From Silene conica (lineage: Eukaryota; Streptophyta; Magnoliopsida; Caryophyllales; Caryophyllaceae): DNA of 64,000 nucleotides. The first letter of the stretch is position 1; each line of letters opens with the position of its first letter. Below are positions 1 through 10,739 of this stretch, piece by piece. The notes under the pieces are model-generated. The model did no database searches. It was not told the DNA's origin and was given only the letters and a program-made list of their open reading frames with translations. Both the position numbers and the translations under genes were made by a program. The stretch is taken from NCBI GenBank assembly GCA_029255685.2, contig CM055320.2, positions 43,621,910 through 43,685,909 on the forward strand. Reading direction: 5' to 3'.

Positions 1-2
1 CA

Positions 3-375
3 CTCACGAAATGTTTAATTTCTTATTTTGTGAATCTTGGACCTTAATTTGTGAAACCGGGATCTTATTTCGTGAAACATGAACTTAAAATGTTGGTTTA
101 CTCACGAAATGTTTAATTTCTTATTTTGTGAATCTTGGACCTTAATTTGTGAAACCGGGACCTTATTTCGTGAAACTTGGACTTAAAATATTTGTTTACT
201 CACAAAATATATAATTTCTTATTTCGTGAATTGGACCATTATTTGTGAAACCGGGACCTTATTTTCGTGAAACTTGGATTTAAAATGTATGTTTACTCAC
301 AAAATGTATAATTTCTTGTTTTGTGAATCTAGAATCTTAATTTATGTAACCGGGACTTTATTTCGTGAATCCTAA
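3..375 (+). repeat. 98-bp minisatellite, array 1
   Basis: About four head-to-tail units of 97-98 bp; the marker CTCACGAAAT or its variant starts at 3, 101, 199 and 296. Each unit contains TTTCGTGAAAC, TTGTGAATCTTGG and TTGTGAAACCGGGACC phrases. The array probably continues to the left of the window. The same unit occurs in reverse complement at 9684-10247. Confidence 0.9.
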
Positions 376-1319
376 TTATGGTGAGGCGGCTAACCTCACC
401 AAATTGTGTTATCATCTTCATCAAAAAGCCATAAATAGTGATGATGATGATGATAAGTGTTCAAAATTAATAAACCGAAACACTGAAACAATTTCGTAAA
501 AATTTAGGTCGTATATGTGAACAACCATGTATGACCAATAGCATAAAAGCAAACAAGAGTGACTGCACCAATTTTTTAAGGTGTGACTGTCTACTTATCT
601 AGCCTATCTTTGAATCAACATTGGGTTTTCTCTTCTTTTTGCCAACATTAGCCTAAAAACAAGTGACACAACATTCTTCATCGTTGCATTTCACTATTTA
701 CATTGGTTGTTATTTCATCCGCTTCATTCCTTCTCATCTCCATCCTCATAAACTTCATCACTATCGTTCACGCGCGTCGCCTGCAAATGCATATTCAGTA
801 TACTTTCATTTCGAAAACAAATCTGACTGTGAAATCATTATCAAGTCAATCATAGTACGAACATTTTGTTAGGTCCAATGTCTTCTAGCAAAACCAAACA
901 ATTTTCTAAACAGAAGAGTCCCATGACAGTTAACTATAAGATAATGCTTATTTGAAACGATATTGCTGGTTACCTGTGGCAGCTAGGTATCCCATAAAAC
1001 AATGCTTCCATTAGTGCAACCATGAGAAATCTCAAAATCTTCGTCGAAAACTAGATTAAAGACAGCTAACTCATAAGACACTAACTCATATAATTTTTAT
1101 TATATAAAGTTTGATTTTGATGTAAATTGACAAAATTTCGTAAATATAAGTTTGAATTTGATCAAAATTGAGCTGCTTCTATACAAGTTTCGTTTTTGGA
1201 GTTTGCTTACCATCGCGATTTCATAATCATCGTTAACTAATTCATATAATCATCGTGATTTCCAGGTAATTCAGTTAACTTAGTCATATAATCATCGTTT
1301 TACATGATTGTGAAACTAG
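376..1319. other. AT-rich stretch without a recognisable gene
   Basis: No credible coding region. At 374-399 a GGTGAGG / CCTCACC inverted repeat with a 7-nt loop sits directly beside the minisatellite. A short GATGAT run lies near 438-452. The open frame near 663-872 starts at GTG and has no domain signature, so it is not called. Confidence 0.6.
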
Positions 1320-1850
1320 AAGCTTACATTGTGAAACTAAAAGCTTAAATTGTGAAACTTGTGCTGATTTTTTTTATTTTCTTATATTGTGAATCCTAAA
1401 AGCATAAATTTTCGAAACTAGAAACTTGTATTGTGAAACTAGAAGCTTATATTGTGAAAGTAAAAACCTAACTTGTGAAACTTGTTCATAAAAGGTTGAT
1501 TTTTTTTATTTTCTTATATTGTGAATCCTAGAACCTCAAATTGTGAAACTAGAAACTTATACTGTGAACCTAAAAGCTTAAATTGTGAAATCTGTTCATA
1601 AAAGGCTCATGTTTTTTTAGTTTCTTATATTGTGAATCCTAGAAACTCAAATTGTGAAACTAGAAGTTTATACTGTGAATTTAGAAGCTTATATCGTGAA
1701 ACTCGTTCATAAAAGGCTGATTTTGTTAGATTTCTTATATTGTGAATCCTATAAGCTTAAATTGTGAAACTAGAAGCTTAAACTGTGAAACGAAGCTTAT
1801 ATTGTGAAACGAAACTTATATTGTGAAACCTGTTCATAAAAATCTTCTTG
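1320..1850 (+). repeat. Diverged minisatellite related to the 98-bp repeat
   Basis: Irregular units of roughly 105-130 bp, each holding TTCTTATATTGTGAATCCT followed by several short phrases of the form AAATTGTGAAACTAGAAGCTT and a CTTGTTCATAAAAGGCTGA tail. The TTGTGAAAC phrase structure matches array 1, so this looks like an older or separately amplified relative. Confidence 0.8.
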
Positions 1851-2053
1851 CATAATATATTAATTGCAGTATTTACGAGTGATGCCACGGATTAATCTAT
1901 AGCTGCCTACAACCTGTAAGGGTACTGCATGCACTAGTTTCACACTGAAGATTAAGGGGTGCTACAAAAAAAAGGCCAAACCCTGATAATTTAAAACATT
2001 ACTACATGAACCAAAAACATGACAACCAACTATATTGAAAAAATATAAACTAA

Positions 2054-2595
2054 GGCCCTGTTCTTTTGGACTGAAACTTAACTGAACTGAAATGAACTGA
2101 ACTTATAGGATCTGAACTGAACTGAACTGAACTTATAGGAACTGAACTGAACTTATAGGAACTGAACTTAACTTATAGGAACTGAACTGAACTTATAGGA
2201 ACTGAACTGAACTTATAGGAACTGAACTGAACTGAACTGAACTTATAGGATCTGAACTTAACTTAACTTATAGAATTTGAACTAAACTTATAAAATACGA
2301 ACTTAATTAACTTTATTTTAATTTAAGTTAACTATTATTATTATTATTATTTTTTTTTTATTATTATTATAACGAGGGCTTTTATAAAAACCGAAAAGAA
2401 GGATTACATGAGATTGGTGGGCACCCGTGAAACAAGCTAGGCGCCCACTCCCTTAGCAATAGCAAAACTAAGGCGAGTAAAAATAAAAGCAGCGGTCTTC
2501 GATCCAGCATCTTGGGACACAGAATACTTCTGTTATTATTATTATTATTATTATTGTTATTGTTGTTGTTGTTGTTGTTGTTATTATTATTGTTG

Positions 2596-2653
<58 letters not shown>

Positions 2654-3325
2654 CCAATAGATGACATTGATAAAAAAAATAGTCTAAAACACAAGGTAGT
2701 TTAAAATATTTTCAACTTTATATATAATGGTTTTTTCATAGTTCATACATTATACTACAATTACATTACGATAAAAATAATTCACTATTACAATTTTCTC
2801 TAACCATTTATTTTCTCTAACAATGGTGATGAAGAAACTGATTAACGGGAGAGTGACAATTAGTGAGGGTGAGGGCGTCGTATGATGAGTTGTTGTTTTT
2901 TGGCATTAATGAGGATGATAGTTTGACATAAATTAGAGAGTAAAAGACGGGTAAATTATTAATGAGTTTTTATTTTTTTTATAGATGACGTATATCGAAT
3001 AATTAAAGCGAAATGTTTGTATCGGTTGTTAAAAATAATACTCCGTATATAACTTTTCTTAATTGAGTTTATATGAACTGAACTTATAGGAACTGAACTT
3101 ATAGGAACTGAACTGAACTTATAGGAACTGAACTGAACTGAACTGAACTTATAGAAACTGAACTGAACTTATAGGAACTGAACTGAACTGAACTTATAGG
3201 ATCTGAACTGAACTGAACTTATAGGAACTGAACTGAACTTATAGGAACTGAACTGAACTGAACTGAACTTATAGGATTTGAAGTGAACTTAAGTTAAGTG
3301 ACTTGAAGTCCAAAAGAACAGGGCC
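2054..3325. mobile_element. Tourist-like (PIF/Harbinger) non-autonomous element
   Basis: Terminal inverted repeats begin GGCCCTGTTCTTTTGGACT on the left and end AGTCCAAAAGAACAGGGCC on the right. TAA at 2051-2053 and 3326-3328 gives the 3-bp TWA target duplication of PIF/Harbinger elements. Both subterminal regions are packed with tandem variants of GAACTGAACTTATAGGA, on the left (about 2090-2330) and on the right (about 3070-3290). The middle is AT-rich with a long TTA/TTG microsatellite and no transposase. At 1272 bp it is long for a MITE, so a deletion derivative swollen by the repeats is likely. Confidence 0.8.
2530..2653 (+). repeat. (TTA)n/(TTG)n microsatellite
   Basis: About 40 triplets, mostly TTA with interspersed TTG, inside the Harbinger-like element. 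The poly-Asn reading frame on the minus strand across it is an artefact of the repeat. Confidence 0.95.
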
Positions 3326-3328
3326 TAA

Positions 3329-3876
3329 CAACCAAACTCAGCTACTTCTGATATTTACATCAATACCTTTCACCTAGACGGTTAGAAGATAACAAATTCA
3401 CAAACATACAAGAGAGGTAGTATTAGCGTATTAATACTACTATCAAATAAACTCTAAATATATTTCCAAATCCCGCGCACGAATTCACACATAACAGAAT
3501 AAAAAACAAAAAAAAATCAGAAGTTAATAAATAAAATTGACCGAAATCGATAATGATAACTTACGAAAATGAAATTGAGGAAATGTTGGTGGCGGTGGCG
3601 ATGTTAACGATGGCGGAGGATGCGGCGGCGAAGACGGCGGAGAAAGTAGAAATGTCGTCGACGATAAGAATAGGCAAAAGGAGTGCAACGGGCTAAAGAA
3701 GAGGGAGAGAGAGAATGGATGTTTGGTGAGTAAATTTGGGAAAATATAATGAATTTTGTGTACCTGGAGTTTAGTAAGAGGCACGTGGCAAAATCTAGTG
3801 GATTTATATTTTTTAGATCTGACGGTCAAGATGAGTACAACGGCCTCACCCTAACGAGGGTGCCTCACGTGATTCA

Positions 3877-3881
<5 letters not shown>
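3329..3881 (-). other. Unassigned stretch with a leader-like segment on the minus strand
   Basis: Read on the minus strand, about 3700-3565 is CT-rich and then rich in GCC/CCG triplets, and ends in TTTTC|GTAAGTTATC, a good plant 5' splice-site context. It resembles a 5' leader or first exon of a plant gene, but there is no ATG-initiated domain. From about 3800 to the (AT)n run the sequence matches the other microsatellite-abutting termini described here. Confidence 0.35.

Positions 3882-3949
<68 letters not shown>
3882..3949 (+). repeat. (AT)n microsatellite flanked by two element termini
   Basis: About 34 AT dinucleotides. Reading outward on either side, a related sequence begins at the repeat: GAA-T-GAATCACGTGAGGC leftward (reverse complement) and GAAGTAGGATCATATGAG rightward, each followed by a CCRTTRGATCT-like block about 60-70 nt further out. 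Confidence 0.85.
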
Positions 3950-3952
<3 letters not shown>

Positions 3953-4308
3953 GTAGGATCATATGAGTTGGGTCATTATTGGTAAGTTACCCCTCTAAAT
4001 CTCAGCCATTGATCTTATTTAAGATGGGTGGCTGAAATTAAATCTTGCTCAACACATACTGTAGTTTTATTTCTGTTTTCCATCTTTCTTATCACAAGAC
4101 CACCACTGCTGCAACCACCAAATCTATGTTCTTCTTCATGCATTGTCCATCTACAGATTTATCGCAACAAATCAATAGTTTAAATGCTTAATTAACCCCA
4201 AAGTAGCCTTGATTTTCCATCTTTTTTTTCCTTTCAAATTAAAGGTAAGAGGCTACATGTCGAGATTTGAGAGATTATAACGACGACGATGATGATCATG
4301 ATGATAAT
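3950..4308 (+). mobile_element. Fragment of a microsatellite-abutting repeat element
   Basis: Starts directly at the (AT)n run with GAAGTAGGATCATATGAG and contains CTCAGCCATTGATCTTA, the layout of non-autonomous plant elements whose terminus lies in (TA)n tracts (Helitron-like or Micron-like). The other end is not defined; the solo LTR begins at 4309. No coding sequence. Confidence 0.4.
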
Positions 4309-4676
4309 TGTAACATTCCGTATTTTCGTAAATTATATTTTAAAGATTTTAATTTATTTTACGGAATAAAATAATACTTTAATATAAATTGTTAAGTTAT
4401 TCTTAAATCTTCCGTTAAAGATCCGTCTTAAGAAACTTAAATTCTTAAGATGTAATAATTTGGCAAGTTAAACCCGACTCATCGAAACCCGTTCCCAACG
4501 AATAACCCGTTTCACTTAAGGGAGATAAAGGACTACTTAAACCCCTAAACTCTACACTTCCATCGACACATTTCATCTCTCTCAAAACAAAGACACTGTT
4601 ACATTGTTTTCCTTTTTCTCCTCCATTGTTCAAGCTTCAAACCCACTTTTGGAGCCCTTCCGAATTCCGAATCAAG

Positions 4677-4816
4677 GTATGTTATACATTTTCGGAATCC
4701 TTGCGAAATTTACAAGACATCCGTCTCTTTCAATTTCATTTTCGTTCAACTTGAAAAAGAGGCTGTTTTTGGTAAATTCCGTCTCTAACTTCTAATAATC
4801 GTTTTTCTTGTTGTAG
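4677..4816 (+). other. Candidate leader intron in the solo LTR
   Basis: AATCAAG|GTATGTTATA ... CTTGTTGTAG|GAGAGAG, 140 nt, starting 368 nt after the LTR start. The position, length and exon edges match the 143-nt candidate introns in the three LTRs of the composite element although much of the intervening sequence differs. This is inferred from splice consensus and conservation, not from transcripts. Confidence 0.5.
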
Positions 4817-6792
4817 GAGAGAGTTTAGAAGATCCCGAGGAAGATAGTGTCGTGATTGAAGAGGAGCTAGGAGCATAATCGCTTTAGAGGTGACGATAAT
4901 GAGTAACTCGGCCTTATTGTTTATATTAGCACAAAATGTGAATTAATGTTGTGTTTCATATGATTGATGAACTTGGATAATGTTAGGACTTAGTAACATG
5001 TTAAGTTACTGTTTTATACGCTCAATGTATGCTAAGTTTTATGAATATGTGTGGTTGGAAAATCTGGAAAGAATTTACATATCAGTCTTTAAGACTAATC
5101 TGATGCTACGTTCTGATGAAATTATGCATTGGTTCCACTAGTTTTATCTATTGTTGCTACACATTACTCCTTTGCCATTCTTCATTTCTGCATTACTACT
5201 TACCTCTGCATACCACTGCCATTTCTGCATTTCTGACTTCATTTCTACACCTATACACCCATTTCTGAACTACATTATTCACCACCCCACTGCCACTCTA
5301 CCTCCACTGTCGTATACAGTTAGCTGGTTGCTACTGAGCTGTCGCATCTCTATCAGACCCTGCAGGTCTGATTTCCCGCTGTTGCTAGTCTTCCCACCAG
5401 ACCCCACTGTGTATACTGTAACTCCGTTGCTGCTGCAACTCTGCCACGACAATGCATCTGCTGAACTAGTAACTACTGCTACATGCTCTATTTTGCTACT
5501 GATGTTGTTACCATTCGCTACTGTTGTTGCACCCCCCGCCCCCAAGGCTTTTACCACTGCTGTACATCTATATTCTACTGCACTATTACCACTTCCTGCA
5601 GACTACACTACTGCCTGCCACTGCTGTGTACTCGCGGCTGCTGCACAGTCACTGCACCAGACCCCCCCATTCCTGTTTATGTGCTTGCCTACGTCTTACC
5701 CTGCTGTGGTCTGCACTACTGCACGCTACCAGCCACTTCCTACACTCACCGTGCCATTTCTGCTACTATATACACTCACCTTACTACCTCTGTTCTGCAA
5801 ATTCTACTGCTACCTGCTGCTACCCCTCCCCTTATCTGGTCTGTTCAGACCAGAGCACTACTGCTGCTACAAAATTGTCATTTGGAAGGGGTGGTTATCT
5901 GATGGTGTTGTTATTACGATTGTTGATGTTTAATGCCATTAGATGGTTACTTGTTGTCGTGTTGCTACCTATTCATATGGTCTGTATTGTTGTTGCTGCT
6001 GTTTACTGCTATTTTACTGCAATTCATGTGCTGTTGTTGCTCTATAAAGCTGCTATATGTTTAATTGTTCAGGGCATTGTTCCTAGTCCAAAACGCTACT
6101 ACCCTATTCGTTCCTAAACTTCTACGGTTGCTTACTTAATATTACTACATTATTTTACTATTACTTGGTACTATTAATACGCTTACTATTGGCTACTACA
6201 AATCTACCTACTGTGATAATACTATTATTTATTATCACGTACAACATACTACATAATATTAGTATTAATTTATTATTATATTATTGTTTTATTATTATTT
6301 TACGTACGTGCTTGCGTGCCTGCTTGAATTAATTATTTTACGTACGTGCTTGCTAGCTTGTTTACGTTTAATTATAACACGCTAGAAATCGTTACGATGG
6401 GTTACGGTTTTATTAGAAGCATGTCGAAATAATTTAATTTAGTTAGTCGATTTTCCCGTATAAAATATAGGTAATATAATATGAAGTTTAATTTAAATTA
6501 AATCGTGTTTATTTCCTTTATCGGTTGAACCGGTTAATTAGAACGTAATCAAATGCTTAGTAAAATATATTTTAGCTAAGTAAGATTTAGTAAGTGATTA
6601 GTGACTTGTCTAAATTTAGTTAGTTCTTAAGTGTCCGTTAATACTTATCATCGGACTAACATATTTTAATGTATAGTAGTTGGTTAAGTTTAACTTAATT
6701 ATAATTGGCCTTTCTCTTTTGTTTATGCGTGTTTGAGGTCCCCGAGGTTCGGGCGGCACTCTATTGGGTTCGGGAATGGAGAGAGGATAGAG

Positions 6793-6830
6793 ACCCCCCG
6801 GTCGGGCAACCGAAAGGGAAACCGGCTCTC
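6793..6830 (+). other. Conserved bracket motif, left copy
   Basis: Begins GACCCCCCGG, contains CGGGCAACCG and ends ACCGGCTCTC. It recurs at 7683-7721 and twice, inverted, in each LTR of the composite element. CCGGT near its start can pair with ACCGG near its end. Confidence 0.75.
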
Positions 6831-6928
6831 CCTCAACTTAGTTCCCGGGATCAATTAAGTGTTGATTAGAAGTATAAGAAAGTAGAACTATAGATTAGTT
6901 TCTATATTTGGATGATATTGTATTGATG

Positions 6929-7377
6929 CGTATTAAGGTATGCCTTAAGCTGGCCTCTGAGCTTAATACGTGAGCTTGTTGTCATATATGGGGATATGCC
7001 TTAAGCTGGCCTCTGAGCCCTATATGTGTATGGTTGTCGTGTCTGGGATATGCCTTAAGCTGGCCTCTGAGTCCAGACATGTTTGATTGTGATCGCGTTG
7101 GAACATGCCTTAGGTTGGCCTCTGAGTCTAACGAGTAGAGCAGCTGCACAACGGGGCATTTAGGTCGTAACACCTCACCCGGAGTGCAGATGTTTGATGC
7201 TAGAACATGCCTTAAGCTGGCCTCTGAGTCTAGTATCTTGTGATGTAGTGAAGGGACATGCCTTAAGCTGGCCTCTGAGTCCTTTACTTTTGGATGCTAG
7301 TGTATGTCTTAAGTTGGCCTCTGAGTCTAGTGTCTTGCTGATTGGCGGGTCCATGCCTTAAGTTGGCCTCTGAGTCC
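6929..7377 (+). repeat. Array of hairpins with variable arms and a constant loop
   Basis: At least seven units share the core ATGCCTTAAGCTGGCCTCTG (with minor variants), but each has its own pair of complementary arms: 6929-6937/6962-6970, 6983-6993/7018-7028, 7038-7046/7073-7081, 7096-7102/7127-7133, 7196-7204/7229-7237, 7247-7254/7281-7288 and 7293-7300/7327-7334. Loops are 24-26 nt. Of 61 arm positions, 53 are Watson-Crick and 8 are G-T on this strand; none is A-C. Weaker units follow at about 7343-7385 and 7400-7490. Confidence 0.85.
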
Positions 7378-7682
7378 TTGCTTGCTGAATGTTTTGGTAT
7401 TTAGGTTATGTCTTAAGTTGACCGTTGAACCTTTATATACTTGCTGAATGATTGGTATGTAGGTCATGTCTTAAGTTGACCGCTGAACCTTATACTTGCT
7501 GGTTTTATCTGCTTGCCTTGAGTTGGTAAAGTGTCAGATATAGATGATTGATATTGTTGATATAGATGTTGACATTGATGATATAAATGTTGATATTGAT
7601 GATATAGATGTTTGACTTGTTATTGTTCATCCAAGGCATTGGATGACTCTTAAGTCAGTTTCGTAAATGGTTTGGACTGAAA

Positions 7683-7721
7683 GACCCCCCGACCGGGCAA
7701 CCGGTAGGGAAACTGGCTCTC
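7683..7721 (+). other. Conserved bracket motif, right copy
   Basis: Second copy of the motif at 6793-6830 (GACCCCCCGACCGGGCAACC then GGTAGGGAAACTGGCTCTC). The two copies enclose the hairpin array in the same order as in the composite-element LTRs. Confidence 0.75.
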
Positions 7722-8389
7722 CTTTCAAATAGTTTCCGAAGTTGGTTGAGAGCCGTGCATTAGTGATAGCATGATAGTATGAGATCAGTTGATGAGATAT
7801 TTATACTTCACATGTTTATATATGTTGGAGTATTTTGTATGCTTTACTTGTTACGTGTCGTTACAAAAGGTGGCTAAGAGAACTCTAGTCACTCCCCACT
7901 GATTGTGGCGTACATGTTTTCATGTATGTAGGTACATGCAGGTTGGACGGGGTTCACTTGAGAGCTAGCGAGTGATGATCCATTGTCATCATATGACCTA
8001 CCCTTTCGAGTAGCTAGACTCTAGTTGATACAGTGGTTATCTTTTGGTGCCTGTAGGGATGTTTCATCCCAGGCTCTGTATATATTAGGTTTCCATACTT
8101 AGAACTGTTATACTTATCTATTTTGTTTATATCAGTTTTCAATTTCAGTTTAATTCACCTCGTATGTTGTTTATGTTTAAAAAGTTTAAATTCCGCTGCA
8201 TTTTTAGTACCTTATATGTTTTATATTTCTGCTTTCGCGAAGGGTTTTACAATGATGGATCATGGGACTTATACTGAGGCTTTGATTTTCAATCTTATTT
8301 TAATTTATAGATTGTAAAATAATTATAACTGACTTTAAACAACTAATGACTAAACTAAAAATTTGAATGGATTTTAGTAGTATTGTATA

Positions 8390-8885
8390 AATCCAGTTAT
8401 TGCATTGTATAACAACGGTTATTGTATTGTTTACACCCATTTATTGTATTATGCAGATGCAATTATTGTATTATACTGATGCAATTATTGTATTATAATG
8501 ATGCATTTATTGTAAAGACAAATTCCAAAATTTAAGACAAAATTTCTACGGTTATTGTATTATACTATGTAGTTATTGTAATGGGAGAGAACAATTATTT
8601 TATTGTATAAACGCAGTTATTGTATAGTGTAATAATAGGTTATTGTATAGAGTAAGAGTAGTTATTGTATAGAATACTAATAGTTATTGTGTATAGAGTA
8701 ATACACTAGTTATTGTATTGTACTGATGTTGTTATTGTAAAGACGGATTGCTAAATTTAAGACAAAATTTCTACGGTTACTGTGTTATACTGATGCAGTT
8801 ATTGTAATGGGAGAGAACAATTATTATATTATACGTATAAACCCATTTATTGTATAGTGTAATAATAGTTATTGTATTGAGTTTC
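8390..8885 (+). repeat. Degenerate TTATTGTATTA tandem repeats with a longer duplication
   Basis: Short phrases such as GTTATTGTATTATACTGATG recur throughout. On top of that, a segment containing GACAAAATTTCTACGGTTA and GTAATGGGAGAGAACAATTA occurs twice, roughly 225 bp apart. No coding sequence. Confidence 0.75.
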
Positions 8886-9460
8886 TAAATTCAACTAGAC
8901 ATTTTAACAAATAATTGGTGTGCTAATCTTGATTAACAACAATTTTTGAGGATTATGATAACAAATCATTAATCAAATGTCAAAGGTGTGATAAACAAGC
9001 ATACTAATGCAATAAAATTGAAATAACTTGCAAAATAACATATATTGTCTTATACAATCTACGTTTACCTTCATTTTCTCAATTTGCGCTAAAGTTTGTT
9101 TAAATTTTGGACAAAAATTAACGATTGATGTATGTATCAATGATATTGAATGAAGATAATGAATTAATTTGTGTTTTCGAATTAAATTACTATGGTTTTG
9201 TGAAAATTTGATAAGATTATGCCAATAATTTGAAGAAAATAGGAAAAAATAGGGGAAGGAATTATAATGGATGGAGAAAGCTGGGGAAAAAAGTATGCAA
9301 GGCCAAAAGTAAGTAAAAACGTATGAATGAGTGGAAGAGAGAGAAAATATATGAGTTTGTGTATTTTACGTGGGTTGATCTCACCCGTTACTTTTGTTAA
9401 ATCTAATGGTATATATACGCGGGGGTAACTCACGAAAAGTGACAAACTCACCGGATCCCG

Positions 9461-9462
<2 letters not shown>
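8886..9462. other. AT-rich spacer ending in a microsatellite-abutting terminus
   Basis: No gene. The last 100 bp before the (TA)n run, read on the minus strand, begin GGCGGGATCCGGTGAG and continue to a CCATTAGATTTAAC block, the layout of the other (TA)n-abutting termini in the window. Confidence 0.5.

Positions 9463-9542
<80 letters not shown>
9463..9542 (+). repeat. (TA)n microsatellite
   Basis: About 40 TA dinucleotides. The poly-IY reading frame across it is not a gene. Confidence 0.95.
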
Positions 9543-9543
<1 letters not shown>

Positions 9544-9683
9544 CTAGACTTGTCATTATCAAAACATAAACATATATTTGAATATATGGTTCAACAAATT
9601 CCCCCTTTTTGATGATGACAAGTCTCTCTTAGATTTGTGTCTAAGTGTACGTTCCCCCTCAATATAATAATGGTCGTTCATAG

Positions 9684-10247
9684 CAAAGATTCACAAAATA
9701 AGAAATTAAACATTTTGTGAGTAAACAAATATTTTAAGTCCAAGTTTCACGAAATAAGGTCCCGGTTTCACGAATTAAGTTCCAAGATTCACGAAATAAG
9801 AAATTAAACATTTTGTGAGTGAACAAACATTTTAAGTCCAAGTTTCACGAAATAAGGTCCTGGTTTCACGAATTAAGGTCAAAGATTCACGAAATAAGAA
9901 ATTAAACATTTCGTGAGTGAACAAACATTTTAATTCAAAGTTTTACGAAATAAGGTTTCGGTTTCACAAATTAAGGTCCAAGATTCGCGAAATAAGAAAT
10001 TTTATATTTCGTGAGTAAAAAATATTTTAAATACAAGTTTCACGAAATAAGGTTTCGGTTTCACAAATTAAGGTCCGAAATTCACGAAATAAGAAATTAT
10101 CCAGTTTGTGAGCAAACAAACATTTTAAGTGTAAGTTTCACGAGTAAGGTCCCGAGTTCACAAATTAAGGTCGATGATTCACAAAATAAGAAATTAAACA
10201 TTTTGTGAGTAAACAAATATTTTAAGCCCACATTTCACGAAATAAGA
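9684..10247 (-). repeat. 98-bp minisatellite, array 2 (inverted)
   Basis: About 5.7 units, reverse complement of the array at 3-375. The marker TTTYGTGAGT appears near 9711, 9809, 9907, 10004, 10102 and 10198. Units differ by scattered substitutions. Open frames here run through the repeat. Confidence 0.9.
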
Positions 10248-10424
10248 AAAAGAGCAAAATGGATAATTTTTTTAGATAGAGAAAACATTTGGGGCAAATG
10301 AATTGTTATAAATGACCCATAATTTTCATCCCATTGAAATTAGTCCAATGGAGATTGAAAATCATGTGCAACATAGTAAGGGTTTTGTGGCCTCACCTTA
10401 ATAGGCGGCCTCACGTGATCCGGC
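10248..10424 (-). mobile_element. Microsatellite-abutting terminus fragment
   Basis: Read on the minus strand from the microsatellite: GGCCGGATCACGTGAGGCCG, then GGTGAGGCC, then a CCATTGGACTAATTTC block. This is the closest match to the terminus left of the (AT)n run at 3882. It carries no coding sequence. Confidence 0.45.
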
Positions 10425-10433
10425 CTCTCTCTC

Positions 10434-10507
<74 letters not shown>
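10425..10507 (+). repeat. (CT)n-(TA)n compound microsatellite
   Basis: About 20 CT dinucleotides followed by about 20 TA dinucleotides. Confidence 0.95.
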
Positions 10508-10508
<1 letters not shown>

Positions 10509-10739
10509 TGTATACTCTTGCGTATAATCGTGTGCTAAGTGTACAGAATATGAGTAACAAGATCTAATCAATTAAGTGTAAAAGATTCAAGTATGTTAGT
10601 CAATGGATTGACTAAATCGAAGATTGAAAGAAGATCGCAAAGCGCAAATAATGAACTAAAGTTATATTTATCAACTATAACTTTAGTACAAGATTGGTTC
10701 AAAGTATAGCTCGTTGCTATAACTCTATATAGAAGAAAT

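Larger units (their letters stand above)
4309..8251 (+). mobile_element. Solo LTR of a Ty3/gypsy element related to the 28-59 kb composite
   Basis: Begins TGTAACATTCCGTATTTTCG and ends CGAAGGGTTTTACA. It can be followed against the reverse complement of the LTR at 40803-43404 at both ends: the start, the AAATTCCGC block near 8187 and the two CCCCCCGG-type motifs. Flanks are ATAAT (4304-4308) and ATGAT (8252-8256), an imperfect 5-bp target duplication. No primer site, polypurine tract or coding region adjoins it, so it is read as a solo LTR. It is 3943 bp against about 2.6-2.7 kb for the relatives; much of the excess is a pyrimidine-rich block at about 5130-5870. The reading frames of 260, 197 and 139 residues there are low-complexity and not genes. 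Confidence 0.8.

Noticed and set aside
2382..2657. Poly-Asn protein
   Set aside because: Translation of the TTA/TTG microsatellite.
5151..6117. Long overlapping reading frames (260, 197 and 139 residues) in the solo LTR
   Set aside because: They lie in a pyrimidine-rich block, are Leu/Pro/Cys/Thr-biased in all frames and have no domain; the start is TTG-type. They are composition artefacts.
6929..7377. CRISPR-like array
   Set aside because: The repeated core alternates with variable sequence, but the variable parts are self-complementary arms of 7-11 bp, not spacers, and the setting is a plant LTR.
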